Shown piece by piece: positions 1 to 13,200 of a DNA stretch of 64,000 nt. The stretch lies in assembly GCA_019614645.1 (NCBI GenBank), contig JABWDB010000016.1, positions 4,340,001 through 4,404,000 on the forward strand. The letters run 5' to 3'. The translations under genes were made by a program, and so were the position numbers. The notes under the pieces were generated by a model. It was not told where the DNA came from, did no database searches, and was given only the letters and a program-made list of their open reading frames with translations. The stretch is from Stratiolaelaps scimitus (lineage: Eukaryota > Arthropoda > Arachnida > Mesostigmata > Laelapidae). Positions within the stretch are counted from its first letter, which is position 1. Every line of letters starts with the position of its first letter.

Positions 1-2800
1 TCTTCATTCAAATTGAGGTTTATCCGCGAAACTGCATCTTTTTCAAAGTTTAAGTTCTCAGATAAAGAAGTACTGAGTTATAACGGATATATTATATATC
101 CATAAAAATATTTTCCATATTTGTGAGGGCTGTGTTTTCTGAACCTAGTTGACGGATCTATTAACAGTAATTTAATGATCATTAATTCAAATTAATGATC
201 CGAATATTTCAAATCTGTAATAGCGATAATTAATTTGCTACAAATGGTTGAGTTAGGTATAAAAATGTGAATAATAATAGTAGTTAAATACGATGATCTC
301 TGCATCGGTTACTGAGATGCCGACCATAAGTAGTGTCAAGAAGAATCGGCACCAGTGCTACCAAGATGTCGCAATCGAAATACTGGGCTGAGTTTGAATT
401 CGTCTATCGGCCTTTGTTGTATCTGTTGCATATATCGGAACTGCCGAGGCGGTGCTCAGACCTCCCGATGAACTTCCCTATCTGTGAAAGGTCATTGAGG
501 ATCATTAAGGTTACGTACAAACCCCTAAATAGATTCTATTAACTATCTATTTACAAACGCTTCTTTCCCTGCACGAAACTTCCTAGCAGTAAATGGACGC
601 GATATACTGTAACATGACAATCGAAATGCACTTCCGTTTGTAATGTCGTCATTATATATTTTGACAACGGCGATTGATGCTACTTGGACGATAGACGCAT
701 GTACATATCACAGGATATCTTTTGCAGCCCAGAACGTTAGAAAGTGATAGCGATTCGCTAAAGCTCGTGGATGCTTGATAGATCGTGGCTCGACTTCAGA
801 TGAACCGAAATGACCAGATCATCTCGCGGCAACGTCCCTACTTCAATCAAGAATTTAATTAGACTCGTTGTTTGTTCAAGTCACTCGTAATCAAGAGTGA
901 TGGCACAGGGTCGACACCGGGCCACCACGCTAATTGACGATGTCGCGACTCTAATTAAATGTTTGAAGTAGTCTGCACCGCAACTGCATGGACTGTGCCT
1001 TACATCAATGGAACGTCAGCAACTGGGGAAGGGTTATTCTCTCTTCTCGAGCATAATAAACCCAAGTTCGCCAAAGCGAAGATTGTCCCGAAAATGGTAA
1101 CGTCAGCTCGGACCGATGAAGGACCAACGAAGATCCAACCTGCAGCTCGTACCCTGGTCTTAATATTCAAGGAGCCTTGTCATTATCGAGACGATAGCCT
1201 TAGGTGGCATTTCTACGCGATCTTTTCCAGCTTCCGGGTCACTACAGGTGTCCATGTGCAGCACTAGTGCGTTTAGCAATCTAGAATATTAGCAGAATTA
1301 CGTGATCGACATTTGAAAGCAATATCAAATGCGTCTGGAGCTGCCGCACTCCTGATAAACGCCCGAGAGCAACCGAATCTAAATATGTTGCATATTTTTC
1401 GAATGTCCTATATAGATAAGCCCACACACCGAGTACTATTATTTCTGCCTCAACAGATCCAGCCCTAGAGAAAGTAACAAAAGTTTCCCATCTAGATTCC
1501 CTTAACCGACTTGATTGCTGCTATAAGTCACAGGTCCATGCTGAATCGAGTTGGTCGGCCACGTGCGACGATATGGCTTGACGTCGAGTGAGGGCACCAT
1601 GAGCAACGCACTTAGTAGACGAGCTATCTCTGTGTGGCAACGACGGGGTTGGCTTTGCGAACCACTTGAGCAAATTACTGTTTATGACAGACAGTGCAGT
1701 CAGTCGGACGGACGGACGGGCGGACGGTCTGCATTTGTGGTCAGGCAAATACTAGGTAACTTATTCACAGAAGGTAACAACTTAGTGTGGCGGAAATGGC
1801 ATACCCTTAGCAGGATGAAAGCTTGACGTCATATGAATGGTAGCGAGGCGAAACAGTTCGGACCACTGACCTTGACAACGCAGCTTTCAGATCAAATTTA
1901 TTAGACTAATTGCTTCTACTGGCGGCAAATAGTGTGGGTATATTTGGAGTATATTTAAGTGTAATAATAATATTTATTATTATTTTAGTCAATATTTAAC
2001 GAATGAAAACAATCTGTAGTAATACATAAGATTTACAGAGTTGCTAAAAGTCTAAATTGATCGATGTGACGGTGTAATTGTGTTTCCTTCACCAAAACAA
2101 AATTAAATGCCCCTAGTCTCAATTGTGAGACAAGCAATTTTTACTTTTTTGTGTCTATATACTGAGATGGCCATAACAATGGGTTCTGTTATTAGGGTAG
2201 CTCGAATGATAGAGAAATATAATCGAATATTTGAGATGCGACGAAAACTATCGGCTTACACGCAGATGATGCATATACTTTCTAAGTAACAAGGCGCAGG
2301 CCTACGATGCGATGAATCACACGATTACATTGACAAGTTGGAGCAAATCTGTGGCTTCCGTTTGTCCTCTTCGATTTAACGTGGCCATGTTGCATGCTGC
2401 CAAAGGGCGCATACTAAGCTTCGATTCGGCACTGAGTGACTGATGTATATTATATGAGCACTTCTTATATGTCACTTGTAGCTCATCTTACAACTCGTAT
2501 CTATTTCATCTGTATCAGCGAACAGAATTGTTACCAAAAGGAGGCGCTCCGGACAATACGAGCCCTGTGAGAGAGGCGCCGACCTGTGCCGCTGCGGATG
2601 GCCACGATGGATCAAAGTGTCTCTTGAGCAGCTGGGGACCACCAGGGTATTGCGCCGGTGCTGCAGGCTGCAGTCAAATATATGTATATATATTTATATA
2701 TATATAGGGTGCATAACACAGTGCACAGCTTAAATGCGTTAAGCCTAAACTCTATGGTCCTAAGCGTTACTCATTGACATGTGAATGATACATATATATA
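1..2800. other. Non-coding stretch, no gene recognised
   Basis: This stretch has mixed base composition. The only open frames are short ones, unlike any family I recognise and without convincing flanking splice sites. A short imperfect GGAC/GGGC run lies near 1,705-1,730, and short TA-rich runs lie at about 2,680-2,706 and 2,790-2,810. It is probably intergenic or distal upstream DNA of the G-alpha gene. Confidence 0.5.
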
Positions 2801-5800
2801 TATATATATAGGGAGAGAGAGGGCGATTGCTGGGGCTCCTCGTGGGTTCTGTCGAATTGCTATGTTTTTTTTCGTCTCGTTCAGCAAACGGCTCTGTTCA
2901 CAGCTAAGCTCTTCCTCTGCCTCTTGCTCTTTGTATGACGATTCCGCTGTGTCCCGCCGATGTTGTTCTACTCACTGATGTTCTACGTTTGAAGCCGTTT
3001 GATTCGAATCAAAATGATCTATTATCCCCATCATCGTTCGCTGTTCGAATTGCTCTCATCTTCTCCGTTCGTATGCAAGGTTCTTTAGCGCCTGTCAGGT
3101 CGACCAGACAACCAAATCGCGGTTAAGCCGACGCTGCTTCGGCCTCCGACTCGCTTGGAGCTGGCCGGGTACCGTAGTCCTTGTGGCTTCCTACTACGCG
3201 CGGGACTCTCTGGCGAGTTTGTGAACCGGACCGACTGCAAATGAGTATGTGTGTGCCTGTGCCGGCATAGAAGAAGTGCCAAGAGCCTTCTAGTCGGAGT
3301 CGCCACCGTCGCAGCCACCGTCACCTCTGCCATTCAAATCACTGCCTTCTGCCGACTATATGGCTATTGTGGGATCTGCGTTCTTCTTCGCCTCGTTGGG
3401 GACCTTCGGCTGCGAGTTGCTGCTTCGGCTGATTCTCTCTTCGTTTTTCGGCAGCCGGCGCCGAACGGCCGGTTCGTTCGTTCGAGTGGTGACGGTGACC
3501 GTGCCTCTGGCCCCGGGGTCTTTGGAAGCGTTTTTTTTTTGCCCTCTTCTCGTGCTTCGCTCCGAAGTCGCTCGCTGCTGTTATTGCTGGCTGTGGTTTG
3601 TTGGAGATACTGCGGCGTCTCTCATCATCTGATCTGCTCATGGTATCTCCGGGCCGCGCCGTAGTCGCTCTTCCGTGAAACTAGCGAACCTTCTGTGAGT
3701 CTGGTGCTCGATTGCTGTGGCGGCTGCCGCTGCTGCTGCCGTTGGTGCTCCTCCCACCGCTGTTACATGAACGGCAGGCAGGCAGGCAGGCAGATAGACA
3801 TACAGAGAGATACCGAATGGGAGACCTCAAGTCGCTTGAGTCGGTCGGAGCTGCCGGTAATGCCTGTGTCTGCTGTCAGCCCGCTTCTGACTACGAAGCT
3901 CTATCGACCACCATCACCACCACCACCGCCACTACGAAGGCCGCTCGTGGTACTGCTATGCGTCGCGCTGGTGTGATGTCGGCGCTGGTGCCGCTGGCGG
4001 ACTTCTGACAGCTGCCCTGGCCACATCAGGAGTGAGACGGACTCAACGCGCCACCGTCGTCGCTCCTGCCTCTGCTGGTCTGCCCGTTCGTCATTGCTCC
4101 TTAGCAATCGCTCGTGCGATAGCTGTGGCTGTTGTTGCCTCTCGCTGCTGCTCTCAGCTCAGCGCCTGTGGTGGCTTCGGCGTGGGTAGGGAGGGGCCCT
4201 ATCGTATGTTTTGTTACCGCGACGTCCGTCCTCAGCCGCTCCGTCCCCATCGAGCGTTCGGTCTGGCTCTAGCGTTCGGGTTGTCGCTTTTAGAATCGAA
4301 TAGCTACTATCACCAAAGGTTTTGACTGAGCCCGGCCGGCCAGCCAGCCGCCGATCGCGTAGCGGCGCGGTGGCGCCACTTCAGTGTTCTCCGTCTGAGC
4401 GTTGTACCCCATCCATTCGAGAGGAAAGGAAAGCGGTGAAAGAGCCACGCAAGATGGAAGCGGCCGTGGCGGCGCTGTCTAAGAACAGGGAATACTGCTG
4501 AAGGTCTGACTCACGCCAACTAGACCCCGACCAACCGATCGACCGACCGGCTACAGTGAGAAGCAACGCGACGGGCGCAACAGTGTCAATGAGACGGCAA
4601 TCGCCGGTGCAGGCGATCTTCAACGGGCAAGCGTATTGGGAATGATACTAATTTACCGCGTTGCGTGAACGGCAATCTCGAGAGTCCTTCCTGCAGGTGG
4701 ACAACATCACGTGGTCAGAAAGGATCGGCTGATCAGGTTCCTGTACTCGGCTTGTTGTTGTGGTCGTTGTTGACAGTTGACGTTTGGATCGTTCCAGGAC
4801 ATGTCCACGCAATATCCGCTGGCGTAGACCTGACGGCATTCTCCGGCAAACAGCAGAGGCTGCCAGTTCTGATATCAAAAAAAAAATAACTCGGAGGAAG
4901 CTGCGTGAACGACGTCGTGTTTCTTACCTGTTGTGCTGTGAGTGCTGCGGGTCTATCAGCCAGGTCCCCACCGAGGTGAATGGACGAGAGCGTGTGTAGC
5001 AACAATTCGACAGAGGAAGAAAGGAGGGGAGAGTAATCGAGTGCGAACCGAGCCAAGCGTTATACCGGCAGAGAGAAGAGCGATTGGATGAATGACTGCT
5101 GGTATCGGAACTCAGGTACCGTTGAGATGGAGCGAACGAGAAGTCTAGCAAGTAGCCTTCTCTCGTATATCACCAAGTAGAGAGTAAATAGGTGAACCTC
5201 CTCAGTTGCATGGCTGCTGCCCGTTGGGGGAGGAGGTTGCATAGACGGAGATTGCGGCCGCCGCGAGATTGAGTTAGAATAGTAACACATATATATATAT
5301 ATATATATATACACCCAGTATCGTGGCAGTGACATAAACGAACAGGACAGAAGTGGAGAGGGTGTTACTCGCGTTGCTGGCGCGCAAATTTCTCTGTGAA
5401 AGGCGCGTGCAACGGGAAAGAGAAGGACACCGTCGGATGCGACTCGTTTGTGTGTGTGTGCTTGTGTGAAAGCTCTGGAAAAACTCTCGGATAATTGGCG
5501 TAATGTGCTAGGATGTTCAGGCAGTAATAGTTATATCAAGAATCGACCTAGTTATGTTATTATGTTAATCAACCCGTGAACGAACTCATCAGCCGTTACG
5601 ACTTAGCCCTGCCAACTCGACGGCGACAAAGCTTCTATCCTGTCTCAGAGAGGGAAGCTATCCGGCTGCGAAAGCAATCGAATGAACCAGCGATTCAGAT
5701 GCCACTCGAACGTCATCGTTCCAAGTCAACGAAAGGCAGATATGCACTTATCTACAGCGTATAAAACGCCGACAGAGCGAACGCAGTGATACGGCGTCGT

Positions 5801-7183
5801 TAATATCATTGTCATTATCATTATCCCAGTATCCCATAGCGGTGGGAGCACCTGTCGTCCTTCTGGAGGGAGGCAGTACCCTGAACCGGCTACGGTGACT
5901 GTGGCTTCCACGGCCATTCTGGCCTTGTCGATCTCACTCTCTCTCTCTCTCGCTCTCTGCTCACATCGCTTCCTATTGCTGCACATGTGCGCCTGTCCGC
6001 ACGGCTTCCGCCGTAGAGACAAGCGGTACGAGGAAGGCTCCCGAGTTCAGCCTACCTGTGGGAACGAGGCGACCAGCCGGAGCGGGCCTGGCGTTTACAT
6101 CGCGATTGTACTCCCGCTCATACGTACACCCGCTGTTGCCTGTTGGCCGCTAGTTTGCTCGCTTCGAGAGGTTCCACTTATCGTAGGAGGATAGTGAATA
6201 GATTGGACCCTAGCGGTCGGCCAGCTGCGGGCCGCAGCCACAAACACCAGCACCACCGTGCCGGGCACGACAAATACTTCGGCTGCTGTCAGTAGCGGAA
6301 CCGCGGGGCCGGGAGCTACGACGATCGTCGAGAACAACGTCAACAACCTTGGGGGACACCATCAGTGCACATCAGAATTCACATTACGTTTGCCGACGCC
6401 GCCGCCGCCGCCGCCTGCGGCCGATCGGTACCGAGCGGCGAGCGTTCGCAGATGGGAGCCGGCTGAACGGGAACGGACCGCCGACGCTCACACACGTTCA
6501 TGAGTCCGCATGAGTGACTAAGTGAGCAGCGAGTGTCTCTGTGTGTGTCTGTGTGTATCTAGATTGAGAGAGTGTTACACAGAGCGCGAGGAGGAGGAAG
6601 AAAGAATCCCGACGCAAAGAAAGGATCGGATCAAACTCAGAACGTGAGAACATCGCTACCACGACGCTCATATATGTAGTCGTCCGTTGGCGGTGGCGGC
6701 GACGGAAGCAGCGGTCTGGCTCTTGACTGGACTAGCAGAATCTGTGATCTGGTTGAGAGTGGAATTGTGGATTGATTTCAGTGAGTCGGTCGACGTTCTC
6801 TGACCTCTGCAAAGCTCAGAATACAGCACTAGCTAGCGTTACTGTTCTCGGTACTGTTGTTCGGTGCTGGCGCGAGATCACCAGTGTTGCAGCGGCATGA
6901 ACAGCATTGGATACGATGGGACTTGAGATTGTCTCCCATTTATGGTGAATCCATCCGGTGCAAACATTGTGACAATGCAGCGGAGATCTGCGCAACAGTG
7001 GCAATAATGCTAACCTCGTTTTGACGCACGTTCGCGCTTGGGATTTTCTCTCTCCGACATGGATACCCTAATGGTTTCCCTGTGAATACACGAACACCAT
7101 TTGAGTAGGTCGCGTCTTGCCATCTTCCTTGGTGAGAGGATATAACACTGTGCACGGCAGCGAGTTCGTCCTCAGCAGCAGCG
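2800..7183 (+). promoter_or_regulatory. GC/CpG-rich promoter and 5' leader region of the G-alpha gene
   Basis: Base composition shifts to GC- and CpG-rich, with many CTG, CGG, GGCA and CCG runs (for example GGCA repeats at about 3,774-3,793 and a CCG run near 6,401-6,417). Long overlapping open frames on both strands are what GC-rich DNA yields by chance, and none resembles a known protein. The stretch leads directly into the start codon at 7,184. I infer that it holds the promoter and one or more untranslated leader exons of the G-alpha gene. Transcription start sites cannot be placed by eye. A (TA)n run sits at about 5,288-5,311. Confidence 0.45.
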
Positions 7184-10100
7184 ATGGGTGCACAGTGCAC
7201 GACAGTTAGTGGGAGCTATAAGGAGGCGAAGCTGCGCTCCGAAGAGATCGATCGACAACTGAATCAGTTTGCCACCCAGGAGAGTAACGTTTCCAAGATT
7301 CTACTGCTTGGTAAGTAGCTGAATGCCGCGTTTGGCGTTTGTTCATGGACAAAAGGGTTGCCTCTCTATTTCCTGACGAAATTGAGACCCCGCACGGCAA
7401 CGTGTATACTGCTTTGTGTTGTTGCCCGATAAACGGCATAGTTGATACTGCTTCCCACAGATGCTTACACGACAAAGGGCGAAGACCACTGAGGCTGGAG
7501 TTCATGCCGTAAATTGTACTTGCACTAAATAGGATCTTCTCTTTGAAATCCCGAGTGAGCTATTCGTAACGATGCGTAATTAATATTAATGAACAAGAAA
7601 TATACACCATTTTCGGCATTAATGTCTCTGCAGGTCAATCTTAGATGACTCGGTAATAAGTCAGCATTTCGAATTTGACAAAAATTCACTAGTATATCTA
7701 TCAGCTTCAGTCGTGGAAGAAAAACAAGAGGTTTCCTTCGCCGTACAAGAACCTATATTCCATCTTGTCCAATATATACGTAAAAAAACAAAGTAGATTT
7801 GAAATCCAGCAAGACACATTACATCAATATTAGCCCCCAATATCGTGAGGTGGATTGACTGTTTCTATAGGGTTTTGCAATTCAGTCTTCTTTTATTCGA
7901 ATTAAATTAACTATCATGCGATTCTTTCTCGGTTGTCCGCCAACGAACAATGGCGCAAAACCGAACTCATTTTTCACAAATGGCAAATCTATTGGCCGTA
8001 ACCGCGCGCTCCGATGGTTCGTGGTCAGCCAGTGGCTTCCGTTGCGTTGAATCTGCCATAACACACGATAGTAGCGCCTGCGCCCACAGACGGCAATGGA
8101 CGCGTCCGGTTGAACCGAGCGTAGAGCAATTCGCCGAAGCAGTTATATTATCTAGCAGTTGGCATCTACGCGCAAGCAACTACGCGTATCCACTGTCTAA
8201 CGAGCAAACTGTAGCCCCGGTGAAACAATATAATCACGAGCAGAAGTGTGCGACATCAACTATCAGACGAATATGTGAATATTTGATTCTTAGTTTCAAA
8301 AATGACCAATTTAGAAAATGAATTGGTCTCGTGTGGTTACCATTAAAAAGAAATGCGAGAACCACGTATCGACGTAGGTAATCGCTTCTCAGGGCGAGGA
8401 TTTCATCTGCCTGTTATTCGATCACTGACACTCAATCGGCAATATCTTATTTTGTAAAACACTCATTGTCTAGATGACGTATCCTGGCCATGGGGGTAGG
8501 GATGAACGACTCCTTATGCAGAAGCAGAAAAATTTACCTACGGAGATTGTTTTTTGGAATACCTCGTGGACCTTTGTCAAAATACGCCTTCGCTGAGTGT
8601 GGTATCCAGCATATCTGTCAAGATATGCTATTTAATTGGGGCAGTCACATAAGCGGTGCGTATGTGTATTATACAACTACTCGAAAATAGTAGCACTAAT
8701 TGAGGAGGGTTGCGTTATGCCTTGCTTACATCTGCTGATATATAGCAACATACTGTTATATTGTTATACTGTTTCGCCTGACAAAAACGAGTCCAGCAAA
8801 GATGACTGCTGCTTATCTGGCAACCGTTCTATGTTCTCACGATATCTGTTCGATAATCTCATATGTTCAATCGTTCCGATCGGCTATATATTCTATAGCG
8901 TAATTCGTGTTTATTTGCGTGCCGGGCCAAATCGTGTTTACGTGTGAAGCGGTCGCATTGGTTATACGTGAATATGCTTAGAAAAAAAAATCAAAACTTC
9001 GGCCATATTGAGAGGCCCGATGCTCATTCGTCTGCGATTGAGTCTATTTTCTCGTCTCGGCAGGCCAATACCAACCGCATCCGTTAGTTCCATCCCGCAC
9101 TGAGAACACACGTCGAGAAGGCGCTCGTTTTTCAATTCGCCTCGTCAATTGACGACGAAATGGCACACCAAAGTACGATCGTTCATACCATCTTGGTTCT
9201 AATGTACATTGTCACTTGTTGCTCTCAGCTCACAGCTCGTTGATTAAAGCTAATTGTGAAGTATGATAATTGCTAGCGAGTTCGTCTCGTTACAACTCAC
9301 TGGCTTGCTCTCCCTTAGCCACTCTACCGTCCAGAGCAATTTATAGGCTTTCGATTGGCAAGGGGAGTTTTTCGTAGGAGCAACGTAACAGTCGTCGCTA
9401 TCCGCCATCGGAGACGGACAGAAAGCAAGCTGACTAGCTGCGGAGGATGTTCAACTCTATTTGAAGATAAATTTCTGTTTGGCGGCCACTTGTGATTGTA
9501 CTCGCTGTCGATTGGCTGAATGCGTATGTCGTCCATGCTGGCAGCTCTGCTATGGCGGGTGAGGTCGCAATGGTATAAGTGGCTTTGAACGAGAATGAAA
9601 GAACTCATTCGTATCGTTGCCGCATGTCATTTACAATACAATATATCGACAAAGAACACGGAGACCCGATCCAGAGAGCGATACAATGCTTCGTCCGATA
9701 TTAATGACAGTTGTTATTGTTGTTGCTGCTTGGTGTCCTTGTTGTTGCTGTTTGTAGTTGTTGTTGTTGTTTGTTGTTGGCGTTGTTGTTGTGTTGTTGT
9801 TGATGACGTACAATCGTTCAGGTTGACAGATCGCTAATGTAACGCGACAGTGCAGGATAGCGACCATTGCGAGAAACGTCCGTAATTCAGGTTTTGGTTA
9901 TTGTTATTATTAGTTGTCTAAAGATGGATCATTGTAGCGCTCTATACCGGCAACGATGGTGGATAATTTTAGCAAAAGTTGAATGTACACGGTGATCTTA
10001 GCAGATGTCTCATACGCTTACATTATAATGACATATTCACAGTCTCTGACTTTATGATACATGGAAATTAATATATTATATCACCACTGCATTCGAATAA

Positions 10101-10189
10101 ATGTCACAATGAAACAGGAAATGGTGCCATAGTGCCATAAAGGGCCCTGTTCATCGTCCTCTAGTTATTCTTGTAGACTATATCATGCC

Positions 10190-10254
<65 letters not shown>

Positions 10255-13200
10255 GAATATTAACAACAATAATAATACATTTTCTTTGAAATCTAATCAC
10301 TCTTCCTGACTATTATTCTACTGGACAGATGCATATGAAATCGAAAAGCAACAGAACAGCTCCACTGACGGCGCGCGATACGAGAATTTAGTTAGTGCCA
10401 AATTGTGGACTAACGCCACTATTTACGAAATTCGATTTTGCATAATCTGACATTGAGCGTAGCAGCAGTCGCTAAATCGTTTTGGGACGCATATAGCAAT
10501 CATAATTTTCGACTAATTTTTCGTCACATGGATGAGAGTGTCCGGAAGGGCTATTTTCGTCACGGAAGGATATTAATACATATATGCTTGTCGGTGTCGA
10601 ATTTTTGTTGTATGATATCTTGATTTGCTGTAACCGCTACGGAAAGTACGCGCGGCGTTCCCCATGTAATCATTATTATTGTTATTAGGCTGACTCAATT
10701 CTTATCCTGCAACAAGCATAATAACATTGCACTTTCCAAGTTCGCTAAAGATCCAAACACCGATTGGACAGGCGGCAATCGTCGGCCGGCTGACTGGCCG
10801 GCCGTTCTGCATCAGAGGTAAACGGAACTTCGCCGGGCTTCGCCGGGGGTATACGAACGAATCAGGCTGCTCTATTATCAACGGCAGGTAGCAGCAGTTA
10901 AACGGGCGAAGAAATAAAATCGAAGAAGTACCTGATGATGACGAGGAGGCGATGCCCGTGTTTGTCTTGCCTACGGCACAACGGGTATCGTACAGCGTTA
11001 GCCGATGAATCGATCGATCGATCGATCGACTGCCGATGGCTACCAGCATCGAGGGGCAACAGATTCGATTTGTGTTTAGCGATGAACGGTGACTGCAGAG
11101 GTATGGTGCATTGCAGTGAGGAACTATGCTGCATGTTACGTTGCAGTTTTTTTTTATCGGAGGGTATTATTAGCTGTTGCTGTCGCTGGCGAAGATGTCA
11201 GGGCGAAACTAGATTTAGCATATTATTCAATAATAATAATAGTAATGATCATATCTGAAACTCTATAATGATATTCTACGGATGGTTTGACGACATTAGA
11301 AGGTGCTGGACAACGGGATACACCAGTATTTATTAAGGTGGTTTCCATTGGAATATACCGGAACAGGCGGTAGTATTAACTACCGGGAAATGTTAGCCTT
11401 CGCTAACACGTACATATGGCTACGCCGTCCATGAGCCGTCATGAGTGCGTGTACCCTTGGCAGTTGCGGGCGCCCTCTCAATCTCGTTCGCTCTATTCCT
11501 CCTTGGCCCATAAGTTCCCACCAGCTGTCATCAGTCGGATAGGAAAAAGGAAAAAAATCATCAAAAGGCCTCGGTTGTAAACGAAATCAAACAGAGAGAT
11601 TTCGGTGGAGGCTTCTTTTGAAGTTTCGACGCCATTTACTGCCCCATTTCCCCTTTCCGCCGCTGTTTACCATAAACCTGTCGAACTGTGTTTTTTTTTT
11701 GTTTTTGCGAATGCAAAACAAGCAGATGACAATATCGTGCCCGCATCGTCACAATGCCGAAGGTGCTCGGGCTTAGGCGGGCCAGTGCTCGAAAACAATG
11801 GATAGATCTCTCGAATTATTGTCATTGTGTCGTTGTCATTAATGCACATACACACCCACATACAAGCACACACACACACACACAGCGATGTACAGATGTG
11901 CGCGGTGCCTAGTCGAATCGATACTATTGATCGTCGTTATGGTGTATCCATTTTGTTTTTGTGCGTGTTATATGTTATTATTATTATTATTATTTAACAA
12001 ACTTGTCAACAGATAATGTCAGTCGTGTTGCTCGCGAATCCTAACTTCCCACAGAGATAACTTCCCAGCCGTTGTATGATGGCAATGAGACAGTTTGTGA
12101 ATAAGCTCAGTGTTGATATCTTCGCACCTCAACCAGCCAACATCAAGCTGCCGCCTCTTTCACAATGCACTGATAGACGAAGTTTTATGACATATACGTT
12201 CGGCTTATAACAAGTGGATAAACGGATTTTCCAAATTGTGCTCCGATAAGAATGATGCATAATTTATTAATTATTATTTGTAAACTGTGTGTGTATGCGG
12301 ACAGAGAAATTGGACGACGTACGTCGTAGGAGGGGGTTCGCCACTAAAATTGAACGCTGTTATACGAAAGGCACACTTGATAGTAGGCGTCTGTGCTCTC
12401 AGTGGAGGGATTCTGGAGAAGATAATAAGTTCAATACGGGCACCTTACCTTCGTGTTCCTGTTCACTGCCGTGAAGTGAGCGAATATTTAGCTCACAAAT
12501 TTGTTGACATTATGACCACTGGCCAAAATATCAATGTTGTACCTATCAACACCTATTAATACCGCTACTATAGATAAGCTTTGTTTATTTGTAAGTTGGC
12601 ATTGATCCCGAACTTCGTATTTGGCGAAGAGGCACAAATCGGCCCTTCATTTCCGACATGCGTCCAACTAAATCCAGCTGATCTCTGCTTGATCTCTCTC
12701 TCTCTCTCCCCTGAAGCCGAACCTGACAACTGCGATTTTTCGACAAAAAACCGACCTGATCAACCATTTCAGCGGGGTAAAATGCAGTAGCGATATTAAG
12801 TGTCAGCCGGAAGGCGAAGTCAAGGTGACAATCACAAGAAGACGAAGTGACAATCAGGTACTAAATCACATACTAATCCTGCAGCCGTTGTCCAGCTATG
12901 AAGCGGTCCAGGGATACTTACCAATTCTCTCATATTTGTTCTCATATGGACATAAGCCTCGCTGTGTTGTCCAATTTTTTTTGCACGAGCGCTCCTTGTC
13001 TCCTCATCGCCCCATCGAAAAACAAAACGTAAGGGAAAGAACGCAATCAGCGTGGGAAACTCAAAATAGTTAAGCGCAACATCTCATCAACATGTTGGCT
13101 TCTGTACAATAGCCAGAGCTGCTCAGATGTAAAATTCCGCCCGCTGCATGCATCCCTTATCCCAGCACTATTGTGCTGGTCCACACGCCACCGTGGCGTG

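Noticed and set aside
2935..4325. Many overlapping open frames on both strands
   Set aside because: They lie in GC-rich DNA where stops are rare, are low-complexity (Cys/Leu/Arg or Ser runs), and match no family.
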